32,749 bases of DNA, taken from the NCBI GenBank assembly GCA_017941635.1, contig JAGAVZ010000151.1, forward strand, positions 1-32,749. The letters run 5' to 3'. How positions within the stretch are numbered: position 1 is the first letter of the stretch; each line of letters starts with the position of its first letter. Shown one piece after another: positions 1 through 9,161 of the stretch. The notes under the pieces were generated by a model. It did not search any database. It was not told the DNA's origin and saw only the letters and a list, made by a program, of their open reading frames with translations. The position numbers were made by a program, and so were the translations under genes. The stretch comes from Cellulosilyticum sp. (GTDB lineage Bacteria > Bacillota > Clostridia > Lachnospirales > Cellulosilyticaceae).

Positions 1-87
1 AACCTCTTCAAAAAATGCCCTTTAAATGGGTTATTTCTCACGCCCCAAAATAGCTTTTTCTCTTATAAATCACCTACCATTTTTAGG

Positions 88-138
88 TTTAGTGTAACTA
101 ATCTTTGATTTTAATTTTTCATAGATTACTTTACACTA
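88..138. other. Imperfect inverted repeat downstream of birA
   Basis: The arms at about 90-103 (TAGTGTAACTAATCT) and 123-137 (AGATTACTTTACACTA) pair over about 14 positions with one bulge and a loop of about 20 nt. Neither side carries a T-run, so it is not a typical intrinsic terminator. The rest of positions 1-256 is A/T-rich and shows no gene. The birA terminator may lie here, but I cannot place it with confidence. Confidence 0.35.
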
Positions 139-256
139 CCAAAATTACTGCACTATCATCTATAAAATGATTAATAAATGTCTATATCTTAATATCATTA
201 ATACTGTAACACTATTTTAGCTCTTGCAAAAGAGAAAATGTTATTTGGCAAATCAT

Positions 257-1234
257 CTACACATACCCATATAATCCTCGAACAGATACTTCTCCTGATA
301 CAATATCTTCTATTGTATCGTCTTCATATCGAACCTTTAATGCACCATCAGTGGTAATGCCTATAGCTTCTGCGATGATTTCTTCTGCATTCTTTATTAG
401 TTTCACCTTCTTGTGAAGTGTTATACAATTTTGTTCGTATCTTTCTTTAATGCCTGCAAGATTAGGTGTTTGTTTATAACTATTGTACTCTTTCTCAAAT
501 CGCTCTAAGAAATCATCAATAATAGCTTTTCTAGAATACTCCATCCCACCCTCTAAAGCAAGGGATGAAGCATACGGTAGTTCTTCTGGAAAAACTGTCA
601 TATTTACATTAACTCCGATTCCCAGAATAATATAATTAACCCCTTCCATCTCAGCACTCATCTCTGTTAAAATACCACAGATTTTCTTCCCATTGATGAC
701 TACATCATTGGGCCATTTGATGCTCGCTTCTAAACCAGTCATTGCTTTTAATGTTTCACACATACAAAGACCAGCTACAAGGGTAATCTGACTTGCATAC
801 TGTGGTAAAATCTTTGGTCTAAGGATTAGACTCATCCATATCCCTGTTCCTTCCGGCGATTCCCAGTTTCGTCCTAAGCGCCCCTTTCCATTTGTTTGTT
901 TATCAGCTACTACTAATAAGCCTTCTTCTGCGCCTTCTCGTGCCAACTCTTTTGCCTTATTATTAGTAGAGTCTATTTCTTTTTCATAATGGATCATTTG
1001 ACCTAGACATTCCGTTCTTAAGTGTTCTTTTACTTCACTAGATGTCACAATATTAGGTGCTAAAAGTAACTTGTATCCTTTTTTAGTACTTGATTCTATC
1101 TCATAGCCATCTGCTTGTAATTTCTTAATAGCTTTCCAAATGGCAGCTCTTGTTACCCCAATTTTATGGCTAATTTCTTCGCCTGAACAATACCCATCTT
1201 TTTCTTTTAAAAAAGCTAATACTTTCTCCTTCAT
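257..1234 (-). CDS. birA: Bifunctional biotin-[acetyl-CoA-carboxylase] ligase / biotin repressor BirA
   Basis: BirA activates biotin with ATP and attaches it to a lysine of biotin-dependent carboxylases; the class with an N-terminal helix-turn-helix also represses biotin genes. The protein is 325 aa, the usual length of the repressor-ligase form. Residues 1-60 form the winged helix-turn-helix (IGVTRAAIWKAIKKLQ). The ligase domain follows, with the biotinyl-AMP loop GKGRLGR at 116-122, KWPNDV at 173-178 and a GILTEM strand. The C-terminal SH3-like domain is present. The ATG has GGGAG upstream. No biotin synthesis genes are nearby, and it looks monocistronic because the ftsH terminator lies upstream of it. 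Confidence 0.95.
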   Translation of the reverse strand: MKEKVLAFLKEKDGYCSGEEISHKIGVTRAAIWKAIKKLQADGYEIESSTKKGYKLLLAPNIVTSSEVKEHLRTECLGQMIHYEKEIDSTNNKAKELAREGAEEGLLVVADKQTNGKGRLGRNWESPEGTGIWMSLILRPKILPQYASQITLVAGLCMCETLKAMTGLEASIKWPNDVVINGKKICGILTEMSAEMEGVNYIILGIGVNVNMTVFPEELPYASSLALEGGMEYSRKAIIDDFLERFEKEYNSYKQTPNLAGIKERYEQNCITLHKKVKLIKNAEEIIAEAIGITTDGALKVRYEDDTIEDIVSGEVSVRGLYGYV

Positions 1235-1365
1235 GTCTACTCCCTCATCTCTACTATAGAACTGTTTTAATCTACCATAATTACTGATATTACACTAATC
1301 TTTTCAAGAGTTCAATTATCAATTCATTACTTCTATAAAATATATTTTATTTAATCATACCCATA

Positions 1366-1406
1366 CAAAAAAGTGTCATAAAATGATTTCTCATCTTATG
1401 ACACTC
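1366..1406 (-). terminator. Intrinsic terminator of the tilS-hpt-ftsH unit
   Basis: The arms AGTGTCATAA (1372-1381) and TTATGACACT (1396-1405) form a perfect 10-bp stem. On the minus strand it is followed by TTTTTT. It lies 65 nt past the ftsH stop. Confidence 0.85.
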
Positions 1407-1470
1407 TTCTATATTAAATCCTAACAAAGTCTAATATTCAGATTCTCTAAGCTTAACTCTTTATTAGTAT

Positions 1471-3480
1471 TTATACTTCTTCTGTTGTATTGTCTTCAGT
1501 CATTTCATCTACTGTTATGTTGTGGATTGATTCATCATCTACCACTACATCTACTGAAGGTTTCTCTAAGTTTACACCTTGAGTTGTAGCATTTTCTTTT
1601 TCTGATTCTAATACAGAATCAAAAAGATTAAAGTCTGCTACATTTTCTTCATCGATTTCTTCTCCACGAAGAATTGCTCTAAATTCTGGACCAGAAAGTT
1701 TTTCTTTCTTCATAAGAATTTGAGATGCTTTGTGAAGTAAATCCATATTTTCTTTTAATAATCTAATTGCTTCATCGTATGCTTCAGTGATGATTTCACC
1801 TACTACTTTATCAATCTCTGTAGCAAGTGCTTCACCGTAGTCACGTGAATGATTGTAGTCTCTACCTAAGAATGGTTCTGAACTTTCATTACCGTATTTG
1901 ATTGGTCCAAGACGACTCATACCATAATCTGTAACCATTTCTCTAGCGATTTGTGTCGCTTGTTTGATATCTCCAGATGCCCCTGTTGTGATATCATCTA
2001 AGATTAATTCTTCTGCTGCACGACCACCAAGAGTCATGATAATGTGTTGAAGTAATTCACCTTTTGTACGGAAACTATCATCTTTAGATAATGTCATTGT
2101 GAAACCACCAGCTTGACCTACCGGGATAATAGATACAATGTGTACTGGTTGAACTTTATCTAACAGCTCTGCTAAAAGTGCATGACCTACCTCATGGTAA
2201 GCTGTAAGCTTTCTTTCTTTATCAGTAATGATATGACTTTTCTTTTCTGTACCCATTGTGATTTTGATGAGTGCTTTTTGCACTTCATTCATATCAATGG
2301 CACGTTTTCCATGACGAGCAGTAAGAAGTGCTGCTTCGTTCATTAAGTTTGCAAGATCCGCACCTGTAAATCCTGGTGTTGATTTTGCAATAACATCAAG
2401 GTCAATGTCTTCGTTAAGTGGTTTACCTTTTGAGTGAACCTTAAGAATCGCTTTACGACCTGTGATATCTGGTCTATTAACCACAATTTTTCTATCGAAA
2501 CGACCTGGTCTAAGAAGTGCTGGGTCAAGTACGTCAGAACGGTTAGTTGCTGCAAGTACGATAACCCCTTCATTAATACCGAAACCATCCATCTCAACAA
2601 GAAGTTGGTTAAGTGTTTGTTCTCTTTCATCGTGACCACCGCCAAGACCAGCTCCACGCTTACGACCTACGGCATCAATCTCATCGATGAATACAATACA
2701 TGGTGCGTTTTTCTTAGCTTGCTCGAATAAGTCTCTTACACGAGAAGCCCCAACACCAACAAACATTTCTACGAAGTCTGAACCTGAAATACTAAAGAAT
2801 GGTACCCCAGCTTCACCTGCGATAGCTTTTGCAAGTAATGTTTTACCTGTTCCTGGAGGCCCTACAAGAAGTACCCCTTTTGGAATTTTCGCTCCAACTT
2901 GAACATAACGATTTTGATTTTTAAGGAAGTCTACGATTTCTGCTACTTCTGTTTTTTCTTCATCAAGACCAGCTACATCTTTTAATGTAATTTCACCTTT
3001 ATCATCAATCGTCATTTTCGCTCTACTTTTACCAAACGACATGATACGGCCACCGCCGCCACCACCGCCTTGCATTTGTTGAACAAAGAAAATCATGATG
3101 AAGATAAACATCCCTATAATTAAAATGATTTGTAAGATAGGGAAGAATAAACTTGTTTGTGGTTCACTACTTGAAAAAGTAATTGAATTTCTGATTTCTG
3201 GTGATAACCCTAGTAAATATTCGCTGAATGCTTCTTGTGAGGCACTGATTGTTGTTCTATTGCCTTCTTTATCTGTTACAATAAATTTACCATCATCTGC
3301 ACTCGATACAATTTGCTCAATTGATTTAATTTCTTGATTTTCAATCTTGGTCATTACATCAAATAAGCCCATTTTAGGTGTACTTTGATTAAAATCTTTT
3401 CCTGTTCCGTAAAATACAAATAATGCTAGCACAACTACAAGGATAAGATAAACATAAGTACCTTTAAATTTCTTTTTCAT
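1471..3480 (-). CDS. ftsH: ATP-dependent zinc metalloprotease FtsH
   Basis: Membrane-anchored AAA+ hexameric protease that degrades misfolded membrane proteins and regulators; in Bacillus it is needed for Spo0A activation. The 669-aa product has TM1 at about 8-25, an extracytoplasmic domain at 27-110 and TM2 at 111-133. A glycine-rich linker (seven Gly, 138-144) follows. The Walker A motif GPPGTGKT is at 207-214, Walker B VFIDEIDA at 263-270, the second region of homology at about 313-330, and the zinc motif HEVGH at 429-433. The tail is acidic and variable. The start follows GAGGAGGAG. It lies 29 nt downstream of hpt and is probably cotranscribed with tilS-hpt, the conserved Firmicute order. 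Confidence 0.98.
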   Translation of the reverse strand: MKKKFKGTYVYLILVVVLALFVFYGTGKDFNQSTPKMGLFDVMTKIENQEIKSIEQIVSSADDGKFIVTDKEGNRTTISASQEAFSEYLLGLSPEIRNSITFSSSEPQTSLFFPILQIILIIGMFIFIMIFFVQQMQGGGGGGGRIMSFGKSRAKMTIDDKGEITLKDVAGLDEEKTEVAEIVDFLKNQNRYVQVGAKIPKGVLLVGPPGTGKTLLAKAIAGEAGVPFFSISGSDFVEMFVGVGASRVRDLFEQAKKNAPCIVFIDEIDAVGRKRGAGLGGGHDEREQTLNQLLVEMDGFGINEGVIVLAATNRSDVLDPALLRPGRFDRKIVVNRPDITGRKAILKVHSKGKPLNEDIDLDVIAKSTPGFTGADLANLMNEAALLTARHGKRAIDMNEVQKALIKITMGTEKKSHIITDKERKLTAYHEVGHALLAELLDKVQPVHIVSIIPVGQAGGFTMTLSKDDSFRTKGELLQHIIMTLGGRAAEELILDDITTGASGDIKQATQIAREMVTDYGMSRLGPIKYGNESSEPFLGRDYNHSRDYGEALATEIDKVVGEIITEAYDEAIRLLKENMDLLHKASQILMKKEKLSGPEFRAILRGEEIDEENVADFNLFDSVLESEKENATTQGVNLEKPSVDVVVDDESIHNITVDEMTEDNTTEEV

Positions 3481-3509
3481 GTATAACTCCTCCTCTCTAT
3501 TTCTAGATA

Positions 3510-4043
3510 CTACCCTCTTTTAACAGCAATATATGGTAAGTTTCTAAGATATTGCTTGTAATCAAGTCCATATCCAATTACAAATTCGTTTCCTACTTTG
3601 AAGCCTGTGTAATCAACTCTAACATCTGTTACTCTCTCTTCTTCTTTGTTAAGAAGTGTACAGAGTTTAAGACTTGCAGGATTTCTTTCTCCAAGCATTT
3701 TCGTTAAGTAATTTAATGTACGTCCTGAATCAATAATGTCTTCTACAATAAGTACATGTTTGTCATGAATTGGCTCATCTAAGTCCTTCATGATTTTTAC
3801 AATACCACTACTTTTATATTCATCTCCATAACTTGATACAACCATAAATTCTAATTTAAGTGGCACAGTAATATGCTTAACAAGGTCAGTCATAAACATA
3901 ACTCCACCTTTTAATATGCATAATACTACAAGCTCTTTACCTTCATAATCTTTGCTAATTTGAGCACCTAACTCGGCAACACGTGCTTGTAATTCTTCTG
4001 ATGAAATAAGTGTGTCTAATTTACTTGTGTCTAAATCTAACAT
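3510..4043 (-). CDS. hpt: Hypoxanthine phosphoribosyltransferase
   Basis: Salvages hypoxanthine (and usually guanine) to IMP/GMP using PRPP. The 177-aa length is typical. The KGG PPi loop is at 45-47 and the PRPP-binding motif [14 protein letters not shown] at 97-110, with the acidic pair E101/D102. A good Shine-Dalgarno (AGGAGG, 4 nt spacing) sits between the tilS stop and this ATG, only 8 nt apart, so the two genes are in one operon. Confidence 0.97.
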   Translation of the reverse strand: MLDLDTSKLDTLISSEELQARVAELGAQISKDYEGKELVVLCILKGGVMFMTDLVKHITVPLKLEFMVVSSYGDEYKSSGIVKIMKDLDEPIHDKHVLIVEDIIDSGRTLNYLTKMLGERNPASLKLCTLLNKEEERVTDVRVDYTGFKVGNEFVIGYGLDYKQYLRNLPYIAVKRG

Positions 4044-4051
4044 AGTACCTC

Positions 4052-5437
4052 CTAATTACGTTCTTTAAGTATTTTAATTTCCAAAATCTCGTCTGTTTGC
4101 TCCGTAATATAGTAATCTATATTCAATCGGTTTCCTACAATCCATACAATCTCATCACCATCTGCTATAAGTGGTAATGTATCTCTTATGGCTTTAGAAA
4201 TCTTATCATCAGTAAACAGTTTTTTTAGTTTTTTACTGCCACCTTTAAGCTTAATATAATCAGAGGCCCTACGAGTTCGAATTTGCAATCCATTTTTTAT
4301 TTTACCATAATCAATATATTTCGTATATATGTTTTCATTGTTTTGATTAATTCTTTCATATACGCATTTTCTAACTTCTATAGTCAATTCAGCCTTTGGA
4401 ATATGATATATCCCTTCTTTTAAATCTAAGCAAAATGAGGTGTTTTCCTCTTTATTTCTCCTGCTTTCTTTTGTTAAACGAAGTTCTTCATAGTCCTTCT
4501 TCACCACTAGACCATACGGTAAATGAATTTCTCTTCCAACTTGTAGCTCCATTAATTCTACACAAGATGTTATATGATTGGTTGTAATATCTCTTCTTCC
4601 AACCATCTCTTCAATCGCCTTTAAGATGACACGCTTTTGCATATACCTATGCATATTTTCCATAGCCTTGAGTTTAATCAGAATTTGATTTTCTGATACC
4701 TCACAAGCTTTTTCATAGAGTTCCTTTGTATGCAGCTCTAGAAAATCTTCTTCTTCTCTATACAGTTCACTTTGCCTTCCCAGAACTGAAATAATGGAAG
4801 GATTTAATTCTTCCTTTATATATGGAAGACATTTTAGCCTGATTTTATTTCTAGTGTAAATTTCTTTAAAGTTACTCTCATCATCCCTATAAGGAATCTG
4901 TAACGCCATGCAATACGCTTCTATTTCTTCCCTTGTTAAGCATAGAATTGGTCTAATAATTTGCTCTCTTCTTGGTAGTATTCCAGCTAGCCCTTTAACA
5001 TCTGTTCCCCTTGCAAATCTCATAAGCATGGTTTCTGCTTGGTCATTCATGTTATGTGCTGTAACTATCTTACCATTTGGATTTAATAATGATATAAAGA
5101 AATTGTATCTTTCTAACCTACCGGTTTCTTCCTCTGATAGTTTCTTTGCTTTGGAAATTTCACTGATATTACAATCATGTCTATAAAAAGGAATCTTGTA
5201 TTTTTGACAAGATTCTTCTACAAGCTGCGCATCCAAATCAGCTGCTTGTCTTAATCCATGATGAATATGCGCCACTTTTAATTTAACATTATATAAGCTT
5301 TGATGTAAGTAAAAATAATGTAACAGCATCATTGAATCAGCTCCACCTGATACCCCTAGTACCAGTTCATCCCCTGGACTAATGAGCTTGTGCTTTTCAA
5401 TGAACGCTCTTACTTTTTCATGGACTTGTTTCTCCAT
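4052..5437 (-). CDS. tilS: tRNA(Ile)-lysidine synthetase TilS
   Basis: Converts the wobble C of tRNA-Ile(CAU) to lysidine using ATP and lysine, so that the tRNA reads AUA and is charged with Ile. The 461-aa protein carries the N-type ATP PP-loop SGGADS at 30-35. The substrate-recognition part includes HIHHGLR (about 77-83), AHNMNDQAETMLMR and RGTDVKGLAGI, and a complete C-terminal TilS domain follows. The ATG has AAGGAG upstream. The two tRNA-Met(CAU) genes elsewhere in the window are of the elongator methionine type and are not its substrate. Confidence 0.96.
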   Translation of the reverse strand: MEKQVHEKVRAFIEKHKLISPGDELVLGVSGGADSMMLLHYFYLHQSLYNVKLKVAHIHHGLRQAADLDAQLVEESCQKYKIPFYRHDCNISEISKAKKLSEEETGRLERYNFFISLLNPNGKIVTAHNMNDQAETMLMRFARGTDVKGLAGILPRREQIIRPILCLTREEIEAYCMALQIPYRDDESNFKEIYTRNKIRLKCLPYIKEELNPSIISVLGRQSELYREEEDFLELHTKELYEKACEVSENQILIKLKAMENMHRYMQKRVILKAIEEMVGRRDITTNHITSCVELMELQVGREIHLPYGLVVKKDYEELRLTKESRRNKEENTSFCLDLKEGIYHIPKAELTIEVRKCVYERINQNNENIYTKYIDYGKIKNGLQIRTRRASDYIKLKGGSKKLKKLFTDDKISKAIRDTLPLIADGDEIVWIVGNRLNIDYYITEQTDEILEIKILKERN

Positions 5438-5529
5438 TTAAAATCTCCTTATTATAGTATAGCCAACTTGTACATTTTAAATAGGACTAAAATATACCTA
5501 AATAAAGGCTCATTTCTAAACTAGTTATA

Positions 5530-5613
5530 CTATAAATCAATCTCTAAGGATTTTTCAATATCTGACTGGTTAAATTCCCCTTCTGCATATTTCCGAAATC
5601 ATCCTATCATCAT
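5530..5613 (-). pseudogene. Coding-like short frame with an internal TGA
   Basis: On the minus strand an AGAGG sits upstream of ATG (5613-5611). The frame reads MMIG, then a TGA (5601-5599), then 22 residues ending NQSDIEKSLEIDL and a TAG at 5530-5532. The second part has the amphipathic, mixed-charge composition of real protein. It could be the end of a small gene broken by a stop, or chance. It lies between the 130-aa gene and tilS. Nothing else was recognised in 5438-5632. Confidence 0.2.
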
Positions 5614-5632
5614 TTACCTCTTATAAATCTTT

Positions 5633-6025
5633 CTATCCTAAACTACTAAATGCTAATGCCAATAGACTTAGTATACACGCAATGAGTGATAGAGTTACAA
5701 AGGTATTTACATGCCTCGCACGTTTTTTGATGGCTTCTTTTTCTTTTTGAAGACGGCTGTATTCCATCTGCATCTGAGCCTGATATGCCTTCTGCGCTTT
5801 TTGATAAGGATTTATTTGTTTATGTGTAAAATCCACTGGTGGCAAACTGGGTATTTTAGCCACTGGATTAGATTGAGGACATTTTTTCATATGATTTTCT
5901 ATAAGTTCTTCTGCATAATTTACTAAATTATTAGGAGTCTGTATTCTAGAATCATCTTTCAATACAAAGGTAGCTTTTTCAAACCAATCACTTGCCGTTC
6001 CGTCTATTACAATTTCTCTTTTCAT
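5633..6025 (-). CDS. Small tail-anchored protein of the spoIIE-tilS locus, unknown function
   Basis: I do not recognise a family. The protein is 130 aa from the ATG at 6025. That ATG is preferred over one 15 nt upstream because GAGGAGA lies 6 nt before it and overlaps the upstream ATG. Residues 1-45 look globular (IVIDGTASDWFEKATFVLK, then an NYAEELIENHMKK helix). A proline-rich stretch with PVAKIPSLPPVDF follows, then a charged probable coiled coil (YQKAQKAYQAQMQMEYSRLQ) and one hydrophobic C-terminal segment of about 20 residues. No signal peptide is seen, so it is probably anchored by its tail. It lies between spoIIE and tilS, where Bacillus has yabS and yabT; I see no similarity to either. 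Confidence 0.8.
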   Translation of the reverse strand: MKREIVIDGTASDWFEKATFVLKDDSRIQTPNNLVNYAEELIENHMKKCPQSNPVAKIPSLPPVDFTHKQINPYQKAQKAYQAQMQMEYSRLQKEKEAIKKRARHVNTFVTLSLIACILSLLALAFSSLG

Positions 6026-6110
6026 AGCATATCTCCTCATCTTTTAATGTAGATATGTTATAAATCTTCCCAATATTTTTCTTTATATTCAGTCTCCTTT
6101 GTATTTCCAC

Positions 6111-6156
6111 AAAAAATAAGGCTCATAAGGAAGTTATTTTTACTTTTCTTATAAGC
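6111..6156 (-). terminator. Intrinsic terminator of spoIIE
   Basis: The minus-strand arms GCTTATAAG (6156-6148) and CTTATGAGC (6129-6121) make 9 bp with one G-U pair. They are followed by CTTATTTTTT. The remaining gap 6041-6267 is A/T-rich and includes a twice-repeated 14-15 bp unit (TTCTTTTAATTTAT) near 6209-6238. Confidence 0.7.
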
Positions 6157-6267
6157 TCTTTGATTTATACTATTATCATTATTAATCTACTTACGTTTTA
6201 ACTTATTTATTCTTTTAATTTATTCTTTTAATTTATTTTTTCCTCTTAATCTATTACCTTTCTTGTT

Positions 6268-8625
6268 TTAATATTGTTTCCACACTCTAGCAACTACCAC
6301 AGTCATATCATCCCCCTCTTCACCTGCCATCAGATTTTTCGCCTTGTTAAGTAAGAATTTTGCCATATACTCAGGACTATTTGACTTAGCTTCTAATATA
6401 AAATGCTTAAACGTATTTTCACAGTCAATTAATTCATTTCGGCTCTCTAGTATACCATCTGTTACCATAATTAAAAGGTCACCATCTTTAAGCTGTTTCT
6501 TACAGCTTATCAAATCCACCTGACTCAAAATACCAATTGGTAAACTACTTGCCTTTACTGTCATGACTTCACCATCTCTTACAATAAAGCTAGTAGAGGC
6601 ACCCATTTTCAAAAACTCTATTACGCCTGTATATTGATTAAACAATGCCATATCCATAGTTGTATATGTTTCTCCATCTGACTTAAGCACCAATGCCGAA
6701 TTAATCATCTTTAATGCTACTTCACTATCAAATCCAGCCTCTAAAAATGATTCCAACAACTCTATAGTCGATTCACTCTGTTGACGTGCCACAGGCCCAC
6801 TTCCCATCCCATCTGCAACTGCTAATAAATAATTGCCATCTTCAAGTTCCATAAAACTATATACATCACCACATACATCATTTTTTGCTTTATTATAAGC
6901 ACTGGCTAATATACTAAATTGTTTTTTTACTCCTATTTCAAAATAACAAAATGCTTCTTCTACAAAATACTCATATTTCTTAACTTCTAAATCCACTCCC
7001 AATGCACGCTCAGTGGCCTCCAAAACCTTTTCTTTATAATCTGACTCCCCTTTATAATTGCAATAAAGATGAATTTCTAATTTTCTTCCGTTATTCTCTA
7101 GTACCATAATATCTCTAGATCGAATTCCCTGACTATGAAGTGCATCCTTTATCTTCTTTTCATCCTCTTTATTAAAAGAAAGATCTCCTTCTATGCTTTT
7201 TGAGAGTTTCTCTACACTCTCTGCTATCCCCTTAAATTCATCTGCTATCAAGCTTCTTGTTTCTTCAAATTGTTTTTGCCATTTGCAATTTTGCCTAAAA
7301 ACATCTAATTTCAACCCTAGAGCATAAGCAAAGCTTTCAGCATTAATACATGACTTCTTGAATTCCTCTGGAATATCTCCCACTGAAATCTGCCCCTTCT
7401 GCTCCAGTTGCCCCAACATTTTATAACCACTTCTATAGGTATCCTTTATATAATCTCTCCAGCAAAATTCGCACATGGTACAATCCACACATAAACTTTC
7501 TCCTGTATCTTCTATAATTTGATTCATTTGTTTCATATCTAGTTCCATCTTTTTCAACGGAATCTTGGTGAAATCCTTTCCCAAATTCTCAAAGGCAACT
7601 GAAAATCTAGAAAGCTTGTCCGTAATAACAGATTGTACATTAAATAAGTGGTGTGCCTCATCTACTTCTTTGCTATAACCAAACCAATTTGCTATGCCAA
7701 AATAACTTTTAGGTATTATTAAACTAACTAAGGCAGCTACAATGTATGAGCCCAAAATAGGCAAATCTATAATACGATCATTAAACAATGCAAAAGCTAA
7801 TAATAACCCCAATGTCATAGCAAATATAATTCCTATTCTTTCTAACTGATGAAATAATCCCCCTATTAAAGCTGAAAAGACATAAATCCCCAAAAAACTA
7901 GGAGGCATATAGCCTATTACAACTAAAACCGTACTAATAATAATACTGACAACAATACCTCCTGCTACACCCCCCATGTAAGTTGCCCCAATCATGCAAA
8001 CAAACACTAATACATCCTTTAAATAAACACGTTGCATATAAGGTACAACTACATAAAAATCTACTGTTCCACATAAAAACAAAGCTATCAAAAAAGAAAT
8101 ACTAGCAAGTTCATACTCAGATAATATAATCTTCTTATTTTCATAAATAATTTCCAACGCCAAACGCAATATCCCCATTAAACCTACTGCAACTGTCATC
8201 TCTAATAGCCCTACAATCAACTTATATATTGTAAAGTCCTGTAATAGCATGTTAAGAATATTAATTCCAAAAACACTAATTGCTAAACTAATCATCTGAT
8301 TTCTCATATTACATCTAATCTTAAATATATCTACAAGTTCTCTTAGTACAGTTAATACAATAATCATTAGTATGTATTTCATGATTTCAACATTTATGAT
8401 GCCGGCTGATAACATTCCCAATATCCCAAATATTGCTGTCCATCTTCTAACTGATTTGCTAAAAAACATAGCCCCAACATATGCAATCCCTATTGTATAA
8501 AAAGTATCAAATAAACATACTCGTCCCATGACAAAACTCATCATGCATAAGATGATACCCTTCCAATTAATACTTTTTATAATCTCTATAAATGTTAATC
8601 CCTTTTTCTCTTCTGTATTAACCAC
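6268..8625 (-). CDS. spoIIE: Stage II sporulation protein E, SpoIIE
   Basis: Forespore PP2C-type serine phosphatase that dephosphorylates SpoIIAA and so releases sigma F; it also localises with FtsZ at the polar septum. Roughly the first 320 residues hold about ten hydrophobic segments. A central regulatory region with a Cys cluster (CVDCTMCEFCW) follows. The C-terminal PP2C domain has VCGDVYS, VADGMGSGP and VTDGILE with the metal-binding aspartates. I place the start at GTG 8625 (785 aa), behind GGGAGGGAGAGAGG. The frame is open to an ATG at 8664 (798 aa), but that ATG has no Shine-Dalgarno and lies within a -10 hexamer. Confidence 0.95.
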   Translation of the reverse strand: MVNTEEKKGLTFIEIIKSINWKGIILCMMSFVMGRVCLFDTFYTIGIAYVGAMFFSKSVRRWTAIFGILGMLSAGIINVEIMKYILMIIVLTVLRELVDIFKIRCNMRNQMISLAISVFGINILNMLLQDFTIYKLIVGLLEMTVAVGLMGILRLALEIIYENKKIILSEYELASISFLIALFLCGTVDFYVVVPYMQRVYLKDVLVFVCMIGATYMGGVAGGIVVSIIISTVLVVIGYMPPSFLGIYVFSALIGGLFHQLERIGIIFAMTLGLLLAFALFNDRIIDLPILGSYIVAALVSLIIPKSYFGIANWFGYSKEVDEAHHLFNVQSVITDKLSRFSVAFENLGKDFTKIPLKKMELDMKQMNQIIEDTGESLCVDCTMCEFCWRDYIKDTYRSGYKMLGQLEQKGQISVGDIPEEFKKSCINAESFAYALGLKLDVFRQNCKWQKQFEETRSLIADEFKGIAESVEKLSKSIEGDLSFNKEDEKKIKDALHSQGIRSRDIMVLENNGRKLEIHLYCNYKGESDYKEKVLEATERALGVDLEVKKYEYFVEEAFCYFEIGVKKQFSILASAYNKAKNDVCGDVYSFMELEDGNYLLAVADGMGSGPVARQQSESTIELLESFLEAGFDSEVALKMINSALVLKSDGETYTTMDMALFNQYTGVIEFLKMGASTSFIVRDGEVMTVKASSLPIGILSQVDLISCKKQLKDGDLLIMVTDGILESRNELIDCENTFKHFILEAKSNSPEYMAKFLLNKAKNLMAGEEGDDMTVVVARVWKQY

Positions 8626-8655
8626 TGGTCCTCTCTCCCTCCCATAAGTAGCATC

Positions 8656-8722
8656 ATTATACATAAAAAGGAATAAATATTTTTGTAATTATTTGGTAAC
8701 AAATTCAAAAAATTTTGCGACA
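8656..8722 (-). promoter_or_regulatory. Candidate Spo0A-activated sigma-A promoter of spoIIE
   Basis: On the minus strand a perfect TATAAT (-10) is at 8661-8656. The best -35 candidates, ATTACA or TTACAA at 8689-8683, give a 21-22 bp spacer. Bacillus spoIIE and spoIIG promoters are known for such long spacers with Spo0A bound nearby. A 0A-box-like TGTCGCA lies at 8722-8716 (minus), and an exact TGTCGAA lies at 8791-8797 on the plus strand. The -10 is exact, but the -35 is weak. Confidence 0.55.
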
Positions 8723-8790
8723 TATTTTTTTTTAGCTAATATAAATCTGTGTTTATTTCCCAGGAAAAAACGTTTAGCTATCCTAATCTC

Positions 8791-8797
8791 TGTCGAA
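8791..8797 (+). promoter_or_regulatory. Exact 0A box (TGTCGAA) upstream of spoIIE
   Basis: TGTCGAA matches the Spo0A recognition consensus TGNCGAA. It sits about 140 nt upstream of the predicted spoIIE transcription start. A 7-mer can occur by chance, so its value comes from the location. The remainder of 8800-9087 shows no gene; a 12-bp palindrome TAAGTATACTTA lies at 9034-9045. Confidence 0.45.
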
Positions 8798-9087
8798 TAC
8801 TCATTCAATCTCCTATTTTCTCTATAAGGTTACACTATTAATAAAGTGAATTTACTTATTCTTTATATCTCCCCTATCAATCTTGTATTTTCTTAATTTG
8901 TACGCATAATCTTTTCTACAACTGACAGCTATTTCTGTCTATATGCTCACTTTTTTCTCATTTTAACCTTCTCTATGCATTTTCATGTTCTTATAAATTT
9001 ACAGTTAGCATCTATACTCTCATAATCATTTTATAAGTATACTTACCACTTTTCGATTCTTAATGCTCTACAATCATTTAAGTTCAT

Positions 9088-9140
9088 AAAAAACTGACCA
9101 TAATAAGTTGGATGGTTTGTCCAACTTATTATGGTCAGTT
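9088..9140 (-). terminator. Strong intrinsic terminator of the ArAE_1/FUSC gene
   Basis: A perfect 21-bp stem (9092-9112 with 9120-9140) and a 7-nt loop are followed on the minus strand by TTTTTT. It lies 22 nt beyond the stop codon. Confidence 0.92.
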
Positions 9141-9161
9141 CATTCTCCTATTTCTTCTATA

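Noticed and set aside
2343-3337. Several open frames on both strands within ftsH (71-104 codons)
   Set aside because: They lie in other frames of a fully conserved ftsH, have no ribosome binding sites and no protein-like motifs.
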